NCBI RefSeq assembly: GCF_900446255.1
Contig: NZ_UIGI01000001.1
Span: forward strand, 1,204,763 to 1,268,762
Direction: 5' to 3'
Length of the DNA stretch: 64,000 bases
Source: Buttiauxella agrestis
GTDB taxonomy: Bacteria; Pseudomonadota; Gammaproteobacteria; Enterobacterales; Enterobacteriaceae
Every line of letters begins with the position of its first letter. The stretch's first letter is position 1. A model generated the notes under the pieces. It ran no database searches, was not told the origin of the DNA, and was given only the letters and a program-made list of their open reading frames with translations. A program made the translations under genes and the position numbers. Shown one piece after another: positions 38,558-47,638 of the stretch.

Positions 38558-40870
38558 ATGCATCTTCACTCTCTGGCGTTTAAGAATTTCCGTAGGTTGA
38601 AAGATGCGCGTATCGAGTTTGCGAACGACCTGACCATATTTGTTGGAGCTAACAATAGCGGAAAGACATCAGCAACTCACGCAGTAGACCTGTTCTTGTC
38701 CGGCTCTAAAGACAAGTTCACTGTCAATGATTTCAGCGCAGATTGCTGGCCGGCTTTTGAAAATTTCCCGGCGGAAGATGCGGTTGAGCAAGGCCACGAA
38801 TTGCCGGCAATAACTCTTGATGTGTGGATAAGCGTTGATCCGGATAATCTCTACCGGGTCGTGGATCTCCTGCCCAGAGCCGCATGGGAAGGTGCACTCG
38901 TCGGTGTCCGGATTGAGTTTACCGTGAAGGACGCGACCCAAACGCTGGCCAGCTACCGTAAGATGGCGACCGAGGCTGCGAAGTTCGCCCAGAATAAGGC
39001 GGAGCATGGCGCAGATTACAAACCTTGGCCTCGCAACATGCGCGACTACCTCGCGCGCGAGCTGAAGAATGAATACGGCCTGCGCTATTTCATTCTCGAC
39101 GAAGCGTCGCTATCCCCCGCTAACGCTGGCGAGACGTACACGCCGAAAGAGATCCTGGGAGACACCGAGCGAACGGGACACTCAATCATCAATTCGCTGA
39201 TTAAGGTGGACTTCCTGAGCGCTCAACGACACTTGAGCGACGGTAACTCACAAGCTCGAACCGAGGACTTGTCCAAGCGACTCAGCCGTTTCTACACTCG
39301 CAACCAGAGCAAGCGCGAAGACGACCACAACGCCCTGCGCGCGTTGGCGCTCTCTGAAGAACAACTGACGAAGCATTTTTCGGACGTGTTCAAGGACACG
39401 TTCAAATCGCTGCGCAAGCTCGGTTATCCCGGCCTTTCCAACCCTGCACTGGAGATTCGCGCAGCCCTACGGCTGGAGCGACTGATGGGCGATCAACAGG
39501 CCAAAGTTCACTACCTACTCGAAGAAGCGACCGGTGGCGTAGAAGCCCTGTCTCTCCCCGACAGCTACAACGGGTTGGGTTTTAAAAACCTCATCTACAT
39601 GGGCGTCGAACTCCTCGACCTCCACGCTGCGTGGTCGGTCACAGAGGAAGGCGAGGAAGGAAAACGCCAGCCAATCCACCTGATGTTTATCGAGGAGCCG
39701 GAGGCGCACATGCACGCGCAACTCCAGCAGGCCTTCGTTCGCAAGCTCACCGAACTCATCCCGTCCGAAGGGGCGGACGGTTACGGCACGCAGTTCGTGA
39801 TCACGACGCATTCCCCGCACATCCTGTACGAGCGGGGCTTCAAACCGATCCGCTATTTCCGCCGTTCGGCCGAAATCGGTTCCAAGCAATGCTCTTCTGT
39901 TTTCAACCTCTCAGCCTTCTACGAGAGCAACAAAGACGACCGGGATTTCCTCCAGCGATATATGAAGCTGATGCATTGCGACCTCTTCTTCGCTGACGGC
40001 GCAATCCTTGTTGAGGGTAACGTCGAGCGCCTCGTACTTCCGTTAATGATTGGTCACGGTGCTAAGAAGCTGAACGCGGCTTATCTCAGTATTCTTGAGG
40101 TCGGTGGTGCTTTCGCCTTTCGTTTCCAGAAGCTGATTGAGTTTCTCGGCTTGCCGACCCTGATCGTGACTGATCTCGACAGCGTGTACCCGCCCAAACC
40201 TAAGAAGACTGCTGACGCCGCTGCCCAAGACGATAATGACGCTGGCGATGACGAGGACGATGATCTCGACGATGAGGCCGCGGCTGAAGGGGATGAGCCG
40301 AAGCCAAGCTCAAAATGCCCTGCAGGAACGGCTGGAGCTGTTACGGCAAACCAGACCCTTCGCCAGTGGCTCCCCGGCAAGATACTGATTGAAGACCTTC
40401 TGGCCGCAACGCCTGAAAGTAAGCTGCAAGCGCCGCAAAATGGCTTGGGTGCACATGTGATGGTGACGTATCAGTGCCCTGTAACCGTGAAGTGGGGAGA
40501 GGAGACTGCTGAGCTGAAGAGCCGAACCCTCGAAGAGGCCTTCGCCTATCAAAACCTTGAGTGGTGCCAGAAGAAGGAGCACCACGATCTGAAGCTGAGA
40601 TGGAGCAAGGCGGGAACGATGCCGCTGGCCGACCTTGCTTCGAAAATCCATACTCGCGTCAAAGGCCAGCATTTCAAGAAAACCAACTTCGCCTTGGGCC
40701 TGTTGGCTAGCAGCGACGCGACGTGGGTCGTCCCTACTTACATCCAGCAGGGCTTAGACTGGCTGACGCAGCACGTCACAATTGTAGAAGAGGTGTTGGA
40801 TGGCACGGCTGAAGTCGTCGGTGTCGATGAAGCTCCTGTCCAACCTCAAAATGTTCTGGTGGAACAATGA
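38558..40870 (+). CDS. gajA: GajA-like OLD-family ATPase/TOPRIM nuclease (Gabija)
   Basis: 770 residues from the ATG at 38558; the frame is open to 38531. The N-terminal SMC-like ATPase has Walker A GANNSGKT (30-37), and Walker B FIEEPEAHMHAQ near 378 is followed by TTHSPHILY. The TOPRIM domain has the glutamate in LVEGNVERLVLP (near 485) and TDLDS (near 537). This is the architecture of GajA, the nuclease of the Gabija anti-phage system. It overlaps the helicase gene in ATGA. It is larger than the best-studied GajA and has an Asp/Glu-rich insertion just after TDLDS (about 553-580). The coding sequence is more G+C rich than the trb genes. Confidence 0.85.
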   Translation: MHLHSLAFKNFRRLKDARIEFANDLTIFVGANNSGKTSATHAVDLFLSGSKDKFTVNDFSADCWPAFENFPAEDAVEQGHELPAITLDVWISVDPDNLYRVVDLLPRAAWEGALVGVRIEFTVKDATQTLASYRKMATEAAKFAQNKAEHGADYKPWPRNMRDYLARELKNEYGLRYFILDEASLSPANAGETYTPKEILGDTERTGHSIINSLIKVDFLSAQRHLSDGNSQARTEDLSKRLSRFYTRNQSKREDDHNALRALALSEEQLTKHFSDVFKDTFKSLRKLGYPGLSNPALEIRAALRLERLMGDQQAKVHYLLEEATGGVEALSLPDSYNGLGFKNLIYMGVELLDLHAAWSVTEEGEEGKRQPIHLMFIEEPEAHMHAQLQQAFVRKLTELIPSEGADGYGTQFVITTHSPHILYERGFKPIRYFRRSAEIGSKQCSSVFNLSAFYESNKDDRDFLQRYMKLMHCDLFFADGAILVEGNVERLVLPLMIGHGAKKLNAAYLSILEVGGAFAFRFQKLIEFLGLPTLIVTDLDSVYPPKPKKTADAAAQDDNDAGDDEDDDLDDEAAAEGDEPKPSSKCPAGTAGAVTANQTLRQWLPGKILIEDLLAATPESKLQAPQNGLGAHVMVTYQCPVTVKWGEETAELKSRTLEEAFAYQNLEWCQKKEHHDLKLRWSKAGTMPLADLASKIHTRVKGQHFKKTNFALGLLASSDATWVVPTYIQQGLDWLTQHVTIVEEVLDGTAEVVGVDEAPVQPQNVLVEQ

Positions 40871-42756
40871 CCAGCCGTGCTGGAAAGCCGGATACGCCGG
40901 CTGATATCGAACTGAGAACCTTGCTAGATGATGATGCGTCTACCGGGTTCGTGATGGTTTCAGGTGCAGGGTCGGGAAAAACGACCTCGATCGTCAAAGC
41001 GCTCGATCATCTTCTCAAAACACGAGGCCCCGCTCTACGAGCTCAGTCCAAAAAGATTGCCTGCATTACTTACACAGAAGTCGCGGTCGGCGAGATTTGG
41101 GGTGATGTCGGCAACAACCAGTTGTTCCACGTGTCCACAATCCACAGCTTCCTCTGGGCGGCCGTGAAGCCGTTTCAGAGCGACATCGCAGACTGGGTCG
41201 GACGTCGGCTCGACAAGAAAATCACCGACACTGAAACTGAGATTGAAGGCTTCACGAACAGGACGCGGGCATCGACGCGAGAACGTAAACACGCCGACCT
41301 AGCGCGGTATCAAGCCCAAAAGCTCACGATCGGTGATGTGAAGCGCTTCACCTACGGTGTCGGAAGCGACTACCCGAAGGGTATTCTGGGGCATGGCGAC
41401 GTTATCAAGCTTTCGACCGAGCTGATCCGGGATCTGCCGGTTATCGCCAAGGTTGTTGGGCAGAAGTATCCCTTCATCTTTGTCGATGAGAGTCAGGACA
41501 CCGATCCGGAAGTTGTTGCGGCATTAAAGGCGATCTCAGCTTTGCTCGGTAATAAGTTTTGCCTCGGATTTATTGGCGATCCGATGCAAAAAATTTACAT
41601 GTCCGGGGCCGGCGTCATAGCCCCTCTAGACGGTTGGAAACTTATTGAGAAGCCTGAAAATTTTCGCTGCCCCGTCGCAGTCCTCGATGTGATCAATCAA
41701 ATCCGCGCGGGCGCTGACGGTCTTGCTCAGACCGGAGGCAAAACGAAAGAGGTCGGAGGCGCACGCGTTCCGGTCCAAGGTTCCGCGAAGCTGCTCGTGG
41801 TGTCCAAGGCCGACCGTACCCAGAGCCTTGCCGAGGCGCGACAGTGGCTAGCCCATCACAACAACGACCCCCTTTGGCTTAGCGATGAAGCTGACGCTGA
41901 CGTAAAGGTCTTGGTGATTGCCCATCGAATGGCAGCCAACCGCCTTGGCTTCGGCTCCCTTTACGAGGCCTTCCACGACAAAACGTCTGACGGTTTCAAA
42001 GACGGGTTCGATGATGGCACACATTGGTCTGTCGCCCCTTTGTTGAAGCTGCTGGCCCCCTTGATGCTGGCCAATGTCGATGACGATCAATTCAAGGTTA
42101 TGAGCCTTCTGCGTCGCCATGCGCCTTTTTTGCAGCGCGAGTACATGCAGGCGAACGCCGTGCCCGGCATCTTGAAGGATATGGACACTCGAGTGAAGGC
42201 GCTCGCGCTGATCTGCGGAGAGTCTTCAGCAACTCCTGCATTCGCTGCGTTCGAACACCTGCGAGATGGAGGCATGTTTAAGCTGGATGAACGCATCCTA
42301 GCGGCAATGGCCGAATACGATGCTGCGGCTCCATCGGCTGAAAGCGGCAACCATGCCGCTTTGGTGAAGCTCCTTCACACGCCGATCCGGCAACTATGGG
42401 GCTATCGTCGCTATATCGAGGAGCAGTCGCCGTTTGAGACACATCAGGGGGTAAAGGGTGCGGAGTTCAACCGGGTCCTCGCGATCCTCGATGACGAAGA
42501 AGGTCGCCATAACCAGTTCCATTACGGGAAGTATTTCGGCATAACGCCTCTCTCCGACACGGACGAGCAGAACATCCGGGATGGCAACGAAACGACAATT
42601 ATGCGCACCCGTCGACTTCTGTATGTCTGCTGTTCTAGAGCTGGCGAGGATTTGGGAGTCGTGTTTTTTGCGGATGATCCTGCGCAGGCTCATGCCGCCA
42701 TCGTCGCGTCGGGTCTCTTCTCCACTCAGGACGTGATCAATCTTGCCGCGTCCTAG
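40867..42756 (+). CDS. gajB: GajB-like UvrD/Rep-family helicase (Gabija)
   Basis: 629 residues. Superfamily 1 helicase motifs: Walker A SGAGSGKTT (32-40), ITYTEVAVGEI (motif Ia), FVDESQDTDP (motif II, near 205), GDPMQKIY (motif III), HQGVKGAEF (motif V region) and TRRLLYVCCSRA (motif VI, near 581). In Gabija, GajB senses DNA ends or nucleotide depletion and activates the GajA nuclease. It is translationally coupled to the OLD gene. Length exceeds the usual GajB. No other defence gene is fused or adjacent on this strand. Confidence 0.85.
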   Translation: MTSRAGKPDTPADIELRTLLDDDASTGFVMVSGAGSGKTTSIVKALDHLLKTRGPALRAQSKKIACITYTEVAVGEIWGDVGNNQLFHVSTIHSFLWAAVKPFQSDIADWVGRRLDKKITDTETEIEGFTNRTRASTRERKHADLARYQAQKLTIGDVKRFTYGVGSDYPKGILGHGDVIKLSTELIRDLPVIAKVVGQKYPFIFVDESQDTDPEVVAALKAISALLGNKFCLGFIGDPMQKIYMSGAGVIAPLDGWKLIEKPENFRCPVAVLDVINQIRAGADGLAQTGGKTKEVGGARVPVQGSAKLLVVSKADRTQSLAEARQWLAHHNNDPLWLSDEADADVKVLVIAHRMAANRLGFGSLYEAFHDKTSDGFKDGFDDGTHWSVAPLLKLLAPLMLANVDDDQFKVMSLLRRHAPFLQREYMQANAVPGILKDMDTRVKALALICGESSATPAFAAFEHLRDGGMFKLDERILAAMAEYDAAAPSAESGNHAALVKLLHTPIRQLWGYRRYIEEQSPFETHQGVKGAEFNRVLAILDDEEGRHNQFHYGKYFGITPLSDTDEQNIRDGNETTIMRTRRLLYVCCSRAGEDLGVVFFADDPAQAHAAIVASGLFSTQDVINLAAS

Positions 42757-43431
42757 TCTGTTACAGGCCTACCGTCCTATCAGAAGGGCTATCGACGTGT
42801 GGTGCCTAGGAGATCGTTCCGCGTCCTCATTCGGTGAGATGTCGAATATCCGCTACTGGTCTGATGTGACGTTCGACAAATCGCGAGGGTAAGGTTGAAA
42901 TGTCCCAGACCCAGTCATGCTTCCAACGCCCGATTGTAGTCGTGGCTAATTTGTTCTTGTTTCACGATAGGGAGCGCCGACGGGTCCTTAGCTCGAGGTA
43001 TGGTACTAATCATGGTGTTGGTAACTAATTTGTTTATAACTTACTGATAAGTAAGGTGATAATACTCTATCAACAATCGGGTGGAAATGGGTTTGCTTGT
43101 AAGTTATTGATCTTATTACAATAATATGTAATTGATAACAACCTATCCCATATCATCAACGGTATTTTCATGGCATCCGAAAGGCATGCCATGAAAAAGT
43201 CGCCGATACTATGGCTAGCTACATGACGCTGGCATGGTATCGGGAAAGCGTATCAGCCACTCCTGGTGAGGCATGGGCGGCTTGAGTATTCGTGGCATCA
43301 AGATCGCAACCCTTCTCGGGCATCATGAGTGACTGCATTTATCTCTCCGACGACAATGCCTTTCAACAAAGGTAAAGATGCAAAGAACAGAAAGGCAATT
43401 AGATTCTCGAATCATGTTGGAATGTCGAGGA
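42757..43431. other. spacer between the two defence modules
   Basis: 675 bases between convergent genes, with no gene I can support. It changes from G+C-rich to A+T-rich near 43000. From 42999 it resembles the right end of the element (TATGGTACTAATCATGGT against CATGGTATTTTTTATGGT at 47461), followed 75 bases later by an att-like core. At 43165-43176 TTTTCATGGCAT pairs perfectly with 43186-43197 over a 9-base loop; no T run follows it on either strand. Confidence 0.6.
43074..43088 (+). other. degenerate internal att-like core
   Basis: CAATCGGGTGGAAAT matches CTATCGAGTGGGAAT of the attachment core at 12 of 15 positions. It lies at the same distance (about 75 bases) from a TATGGTA motif as the true attR core lies from CATGGTA. 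It may be the old right end of a smaller element. Confidence 0.5.
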
Positions 43432-46400
43432 TCACCTTGCGTCCCATCGTCGCTTCAGAGAAATTAGCCTATTGTCGCTATTTAGCGAGCTGTTCGCTTC
43501 CTCTATTTGTTTCAATATCTCTTCTGTCCCATATGGCCATGCCAGCGCGTTGTCTGGTAGAACGGCATGAAGTAAAGCCAGTGCCTGTTCCGGGTACCGG
43601 TCTACTATGTCGCCTCCTGATCGACGAAGTTCAGGCAGCATCAAATGGTCACGCTCGATTCTGCCCAAGAACGGCAAAACCAATGCAGCTATGGTAGGAA
43701 ATTCATCGCCACTGGAGAAAGCCAATTCGCAAAGGCGAGCCGACGTGTTGGGTGTTCTGGCTGAAAGTTGGCGCGGCCAAATCTGCAGCAGTTCGGGGAG
43801 CTGTCCTTTCCATAGTTCGTGTGAGTTTTCGTTTATCTCGTCAGACCATCGTTGAGCCTGCCATAGTACTCGTGTTCGAAACTCGTCATCGACTGCCAAT
43901 AGTAAGCTGCGCATCTCGTCATTGGAGATACAACGCTCGCCGGTGATGTCGTCGACAGTTCTCCACCCGACAAGGATCATACCTGCGATGATTTCACCAT
44001 ATGAGCGTCGCGATGGGAGAGGGTTAACGGCGAACTGCAGCATATCATTCTTCAACCGCATATAGAGCTCTCGATTTGGAGTTCTCGCCCTCCACAAGAA
44101 GCCTGACCATGCTGCGTCGCGATCGTCCCTGTTGTTACCCTGAAGCGCAGGCAATAAGTAATGCTCTGTCCATTTCTGGTCGACAGCGAAAAACCAGGTG
44201 AGGTTGTGGAAAAAGATCACAATCGCATGTCTGCGCAAGTCACCTGGAAGCGCCAATAGAGCCTCAGCGCGAACAAGCCATTCGGAAGTAATATCTTGAT
44301 TTTTATTCAGATTATCCGTGCGGGGATCGTTAAAAAGCACCTGCGCGATCTTACCTGTAGGAGAATTAATCGCTTCCATAGCCCAGTCTGGTTCCTTGGA
44401 ACCTCGAATAATACCCGAACGACCTTCGTTCGGCGATTCACGGAGGACGCCAACCAGCTTACTCAAAATACGGTCGAAAATAGGAAAGTAGTCTTTGCTT
44501 AGCTTCGTACTGGCATTTTGCAGCCAATCGGTCGCGGGGCGGAGAATCGTTGCAAGCTGCGCATTTGGATAACGAGATAGTCGTTCGGCAATCAACCAAG
44601 CTAATCTCGACTTGTCATTCTTCCGTGCCTCTGAGGTAAGGAACTGTTGCCATGCCCAATTTGGAAAATTCCCTCGTTTGGCAGCATAGGTCAACGCAGC
44701 AAAAGCGCGCGCAGGGCGCTGAGCGGCCAGGCCGGAAAAAGGATCGTTCTCGATGAGAAAATCGTCTGATCGACCACTACGTTCCTTCGCTCGCAGCAGT
44801 ACTAGTGAAAGGGGGATTTCTGCTAGTTCCTCATGGCTGGTGTTAGTCCTGACCCATCCAGTCCGACCTTCCAACGATTCAGCAGCCCTCCCGCCATAGT
44901 CCTCTTTCCAATCGGGCACAGCAGCACGGAGCAGTTTCGCTTGTTTACGGGTATTGGCTGAAAGCTTGCATTCTGAGTTTTGAAGCCACTGAATGCGATT
45001 TAGAATCGAGCAAGCTCGTCTGCTATCGAAGGCTGCAATCTTCTCGCGCTGCCATCGCTTTGGGCCTATCAACAGCTTTTGTTCGATTAACTTACGCGAT
45101 GCTCCACTGAGTTTCTTCCATCGCTCTGAGATGACCAGTAATAGGTCTCGTTGATGGTAACTATCCCAGAATGCGGTATTGCTTAAAGACGATATGAATA
45201 GTCCAAATTCATTATCTGAAACAACACTTTTTTTACCTGATGCCCATATTCGTAGCCGAGCAAAAATGGTGTCATCTTCCGTAGGCCATGATAAAAATTC
45301 TCGTTTAGCGGCTGATTTATTAGTTTGAACTAGTTGTGTGAACAGCTCCGCAAATTGGATAACTAATGCTGAAAGCCCATGCGTTCGATGATAGTCGTCG
45401 ACATCTTCAATATTATCCTTGACTAATGGGCTTATATTTCTAAGGCTGTAGCCACCAATTTCTTGTTCAAGTGCAAGAGCCAGTTCGAGATTCTGTCGTA
45501 GGGCTTTAACAATTGCTGAACACCATTCATCAGGAACAGCGATTGTTTCGTGCGTTTCAGGATATTTCACGTCCATCCACAGCAAGTGATCTTCATCTGT
45601 CTGAGCAGTCTCTGCTTCGGGCGGCTTCGGTGTATTCCTGGAAGAAGGCCTTGCAGAAAGGTGAGGCCGGAGCACCTCTCCAAACCGCCTAACTATTGCG
45701 CTACTCCATCCCTCAACCTTAATGACATCTTGCAGGTTATACCACTCTTGATAAAAGTCTTCGACGTGGCTCCAGGTTTCAAAAAGCAAACGCCAAGAGT
45801 TGCGAATGTTCTGACGTATTGGGTGATTGCTTCGCTCTAGCTCCCAAGAGATGAGCCGTTGAATGTTCTGATTAAGTGACGACTGATGGGATGCCCACCA
45901 TACAGCGGCAGGCTGGTCGCAAACCTTTGCGAGCCATACGCCCAATTTATCTATGCGCGGAACAATACGTGGGAAATGATTAGCCCAATGTCCGCGAAAC
46001 GCAGTAAGATTTTCATCGCGGATCGCTGCTTTATCAAGATGATTAATTTCGAAGGCATCCCACGCATTGGATGGTGTTTCTCGCTTGGCATAATTATCTT
46101 CAGGATCTGGTTTAGTCGGCAGGGGGTCTGAATCAAGGCCATATAGATCGAATGGATCAATATAGGGTTCTTTGCTACTAAGTGAGATTGAATTAACCGG
46201 CCTTGCGAATCGTCGGTATTTGTCGAACACACAAAGCCATTCAGCAGGGGGGAGAACCTCCCCCTCGCAGAACCTCTTTACGCCTTCGTAGGTTGAAATA
46301 ACATGTGTCACCTGACCCCGTTCATGAGGCTGAAGCGCTGTCGGTCCTTTTTTGGATGTCTCAATAACCTTTGTGAACCAGTCATCAGGATTACGGGCTC

Positions 46401-47277
46401 GCTCTGCCCAAGCGTCAAGAGATTGCCATAAGGCAGCATGAACATCATCTGGACTATATGGGATGGCCTCAACACCTTTGTGCCGCCATCGTGCGACGGC
46501 ATCGTCATGGTCGCCAGATTGGAAAGCATAAGCGTTTTCGCGGTTCCCTGAGGTTTTACGCAAAGCTTCAAGAAGGTATTGAACTGGAGGATCGTCGGCC
46601 GTATACCCAACAAATACAACAATATACTTTCCAAGTATTTCACGAATGAAGGTTGTTGCCCATCCGTCCGATAGATATGCACGACCAAATTCTGAACTTG
46701 AGAGAACAAAGCCATCATTCTCAGCAGCTGTATAAGTCGGCGTTGAGCGGCCATGGAGATAAACTATTCCGTTGATCTCATTTGGAAGTGAAGGGTTCGG
46801 TAACCTCGGTGGTTGCCATACGCGAAGATTGCGCCCGCAGTCATCAAACAATCTGTCGAAGTTCGTCGTGACTAATTGAACAGTGCCTTCTGGCGTCGTC
46901 GCTAAGTCTAGCAAAATCCTGTGTGCAGTCAGATCGCAATCCGCAGGTGGTTTTAATGCAGATGCTACCGCCTCCTCGATATCGCGTGAGGCAAAGTCTC
47001 TTTCTAGAAGCCCGAAAACACGGTCAGCAGATATTACGCCGGGTATGCCAACACGCTGGTCAATCTCTCTAGCCTCTTGGATTAGTCTATAGGCAGGACT
47101 ATTTTGGTCGACACCAAGCCTAGCAACTACTTGACTTGCTAAGCCAAAGAAATCAGGTAATTGAGCACGCGCTCGGGAAACGCCCGCCCCGCAAAAGAAA
47201 ATTACTCGGCCCTGATCTCTGGCAAGAAGTAGATCATCAGGGATTGATGGGCCGTCGGCTAAAAATCGCAAATCCAT
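43432..47277 (-). CDS. large SIR2-domain defence protein (DSR-like)
   Basis: 1281 residues. The N-terminal SIR2 NADase domain (about 1-290) shows FFCGAGVSRAR (30-34 GAGVS), VTTNFD with Asn139, YLHGRS with His175 and VFVGYTADDPP. The Asn and His are the catalytic pair of defence sirtuins. The remaining 1000 residues are largely helical without recognised motifs, as in defence-associated sirtuins, where this part senses phage proteins. Activation would deplete NAD+ and stop infection. GGAGG precedes the ATG. It is a single-gene module at the right end of the element. Assignment to DSR1 or another subtype is not possible by eye. Confidence 0.8.
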   Translation of the reverse strand: MDLRFLADGPSIPDDLLLARDQGRVIFFCGAGVSRARAQLPDFFGLASQVVARLGVDQNSPAYRLIQEAREIDQRVGIPGVISADRVFGLLERDFASRDIEEAVASALKPPADCDLTAHRILLDLATTPEGTVQLVTTNFDRLFDDCGRNLRVWQPPRLPNPSLPNEINGIVYLHGRSTPTYTAAENDGFVLSSSEFGRAYLSDGWATTFIREILGKYIVVFVGYTADDPPVQYLLEALRKTSGNRENAYAFQSGDHDDAVARWRHKGVEAIPYSPDDVHAALWQSLDAWAERARNPDDWFTKVIETSKKGPTALQPHERGQVTHVISTYEGVKRFCEGEVLPPAEWLCVFDKYRRFARPVNSISLSSKEPYIDPFDLYGLDSDPLPTKPDPEDNYAKRETPSNAWDAFEINHLDKAAIRDENLTAFRGHWANHFPRIVPRIDKLGVWLAKVCDQPAAVWWASHQSSLNQNIQRLISWELERSNHPIRQNIRNSWRLLFETWSHVEDFYQEWYNLQDVIKVEGWSSAIVRRFGEVLRPHLSARPSSRNTPKPPEAETAQTDEDHLLWMDVKYPETHETIAVPDEWCSAIVKALRQNLELALALEQEIGGYSLRNISPLVKDNIEDVDDYHRTHGLSALVIQFAELFTQLVQTNKSAAKREFLSWPTEDDTIFARLRIWASGKKSVVSDNEFGLFISSLSNTAFWDSYHQRDLLLVISERWKKLSGASRKLIEQKLLIGPKRWQREKIAAFDSRRACSILNRIQWLQNSECKLSANTRKQAKLLRAAVPDWKEDYGGRAAESLEGRTGWVRTNTSHEELAEIPLSLVLLRAKERSGRSDDFLIENDPFSGLAAQRPARAFAALTYAAKRGNFPNWAWQQFLTSEARKNDKSRLAWLIAERLSRYPNAQLATILRPATDWLQNASTKLSKDYFPIFDRILSKLVGVLRESPNEGRSGIIRGSKEPDWAMEAINSPTGKIAQVLFNDPRTDNLNKNQDITSEWLVRAEALLALPGDLRRHAIVIFFHNLTWFFAVDQKWTEHYLLPALQGNNRDDRDAAWSGFLWRARTPNRELYMRLKNDMLQFAVNPLPSRRSYGEIIAGMILVGWRTVDDITGERCISNDEMRSLLLAVDDEFRTRVLWQAQRWSDEINENSHELWKGQLPELLQIWPRQLSARTPNTSARLCELAFSSGDEFPTIAALVLPFLGRIERDHLMLPELRRSGGDIVDRYPEQALALLHAVLPDNALAWPYGTEEILKQIEEANSSLNSDNRLISLKRRWDAR

Positions 47278-47535
47278 TCCTCCGCACTGTACTTTTATGT
47301 TTAGGCTACCAAAACATGCCTCTCAGTGGTTGAAGTTTTGATTAGCTCCTTTATTGTCTAGATTCACTAATACCTATGTGTTTGTTGTGTGTTAGATCGA
47401 ACCCGAGTAACTTAATCTAAAACTAACTTAAACTGTGATCTAATTCGTACCAATAGCTAGCATGGTATTTTTTATGGTATTAGATAGTGATACTGTTTTA
47501 AGTAATTGATTTTTAATAATTAAATATTTGTGTTA
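47278..47535. other. right-end region of the element
   Basis: 258 A+T-rich bases between the SIR2 start and attR. It must hold the SIR2 promoter (reading left) and contains the repeats CATGGTATTTTTT at 47461-47473 and ATGGTAT at 47474-47480, plus GTACCA at 47448, which match the candidate arm sites of the left end. No gene is seen. Confidence 0.55.
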
Positions 47536-47551
47536 ACTATCGAGTGGGAAT
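47536..47551 (+). other. attR core
   Basis: The second copy of ACTATCGAGTGGGAAT. The following AA would complete a TAA stop in the frame of guaA, so this is the original chromosomal gene end displaced by 18.3 kb. Confidence 0.9.
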
Positions 47552-47600
47552 AACGAGCCGTCAGGCATAACTATCACTATCTCGTAGTCAGTTGAATCGA

Positions 47601-47628
47601 AGCCCATTTTTTAATGGGCTTTTTTTTT
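47601..47628. terminator. original guaA terminator
   Basis: AGCCCATT at 47601-47608 pairs with AATGGGCT at 47613-47620 over TTTT, followed by a long T run. It lies 50 bases past the attR core and now serves only as the terminator region facing the convergent ppaC-like gene. Confidence 0.8.
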
Positions 47629-47638
47629 ATGATGTCAT

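Larger units (their letters stand above)
29220..47551. mobile_element. guaA-integrated mobilizable element carrying two defence modules
   Basis: An 18.3 kb segment lies between two 16 bp copies of ACTATCGAGTGGGAAT. It carries its own integrase next to the left end, an AlpA-type regulator, IncQ-like replication genes with iterons, and trbJ-trbK-trbL, but no relaxase, coupling protein or complete secretion system. The cargo is a Gabija-like pair and a large SIR2 protein. The 3' end of guaA is a known integration hotspot for such elements. G+C content and codon use vary along it: the rep and trb part is A+T rich, the Gabija-like part G+C rich, indicating parts of different origin. Confidence 0.9.

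Noticed and set aside
43165-43197. 12 bp hairpin between gajB and the SIR2 gene as a terminator
   Set aside because: No T run follows outside the stem on either strand, so only an inverted repeat can be claimed.
43329-43697. 122-codon plus-strand frame overlapping the end of the SIR2 gene
   Set aside because: Half of it is antisense to SIR2 codons and its amino-acid content looks random; no good ribosome-binding site.
29220-47551. complete self-transmissible ICE or prophage
   Set aside because: No relaxase, coupling protein, VirB4-type ATPase, capsid or terminase gene can be seen; only trbJ, trbK and trbL are present.
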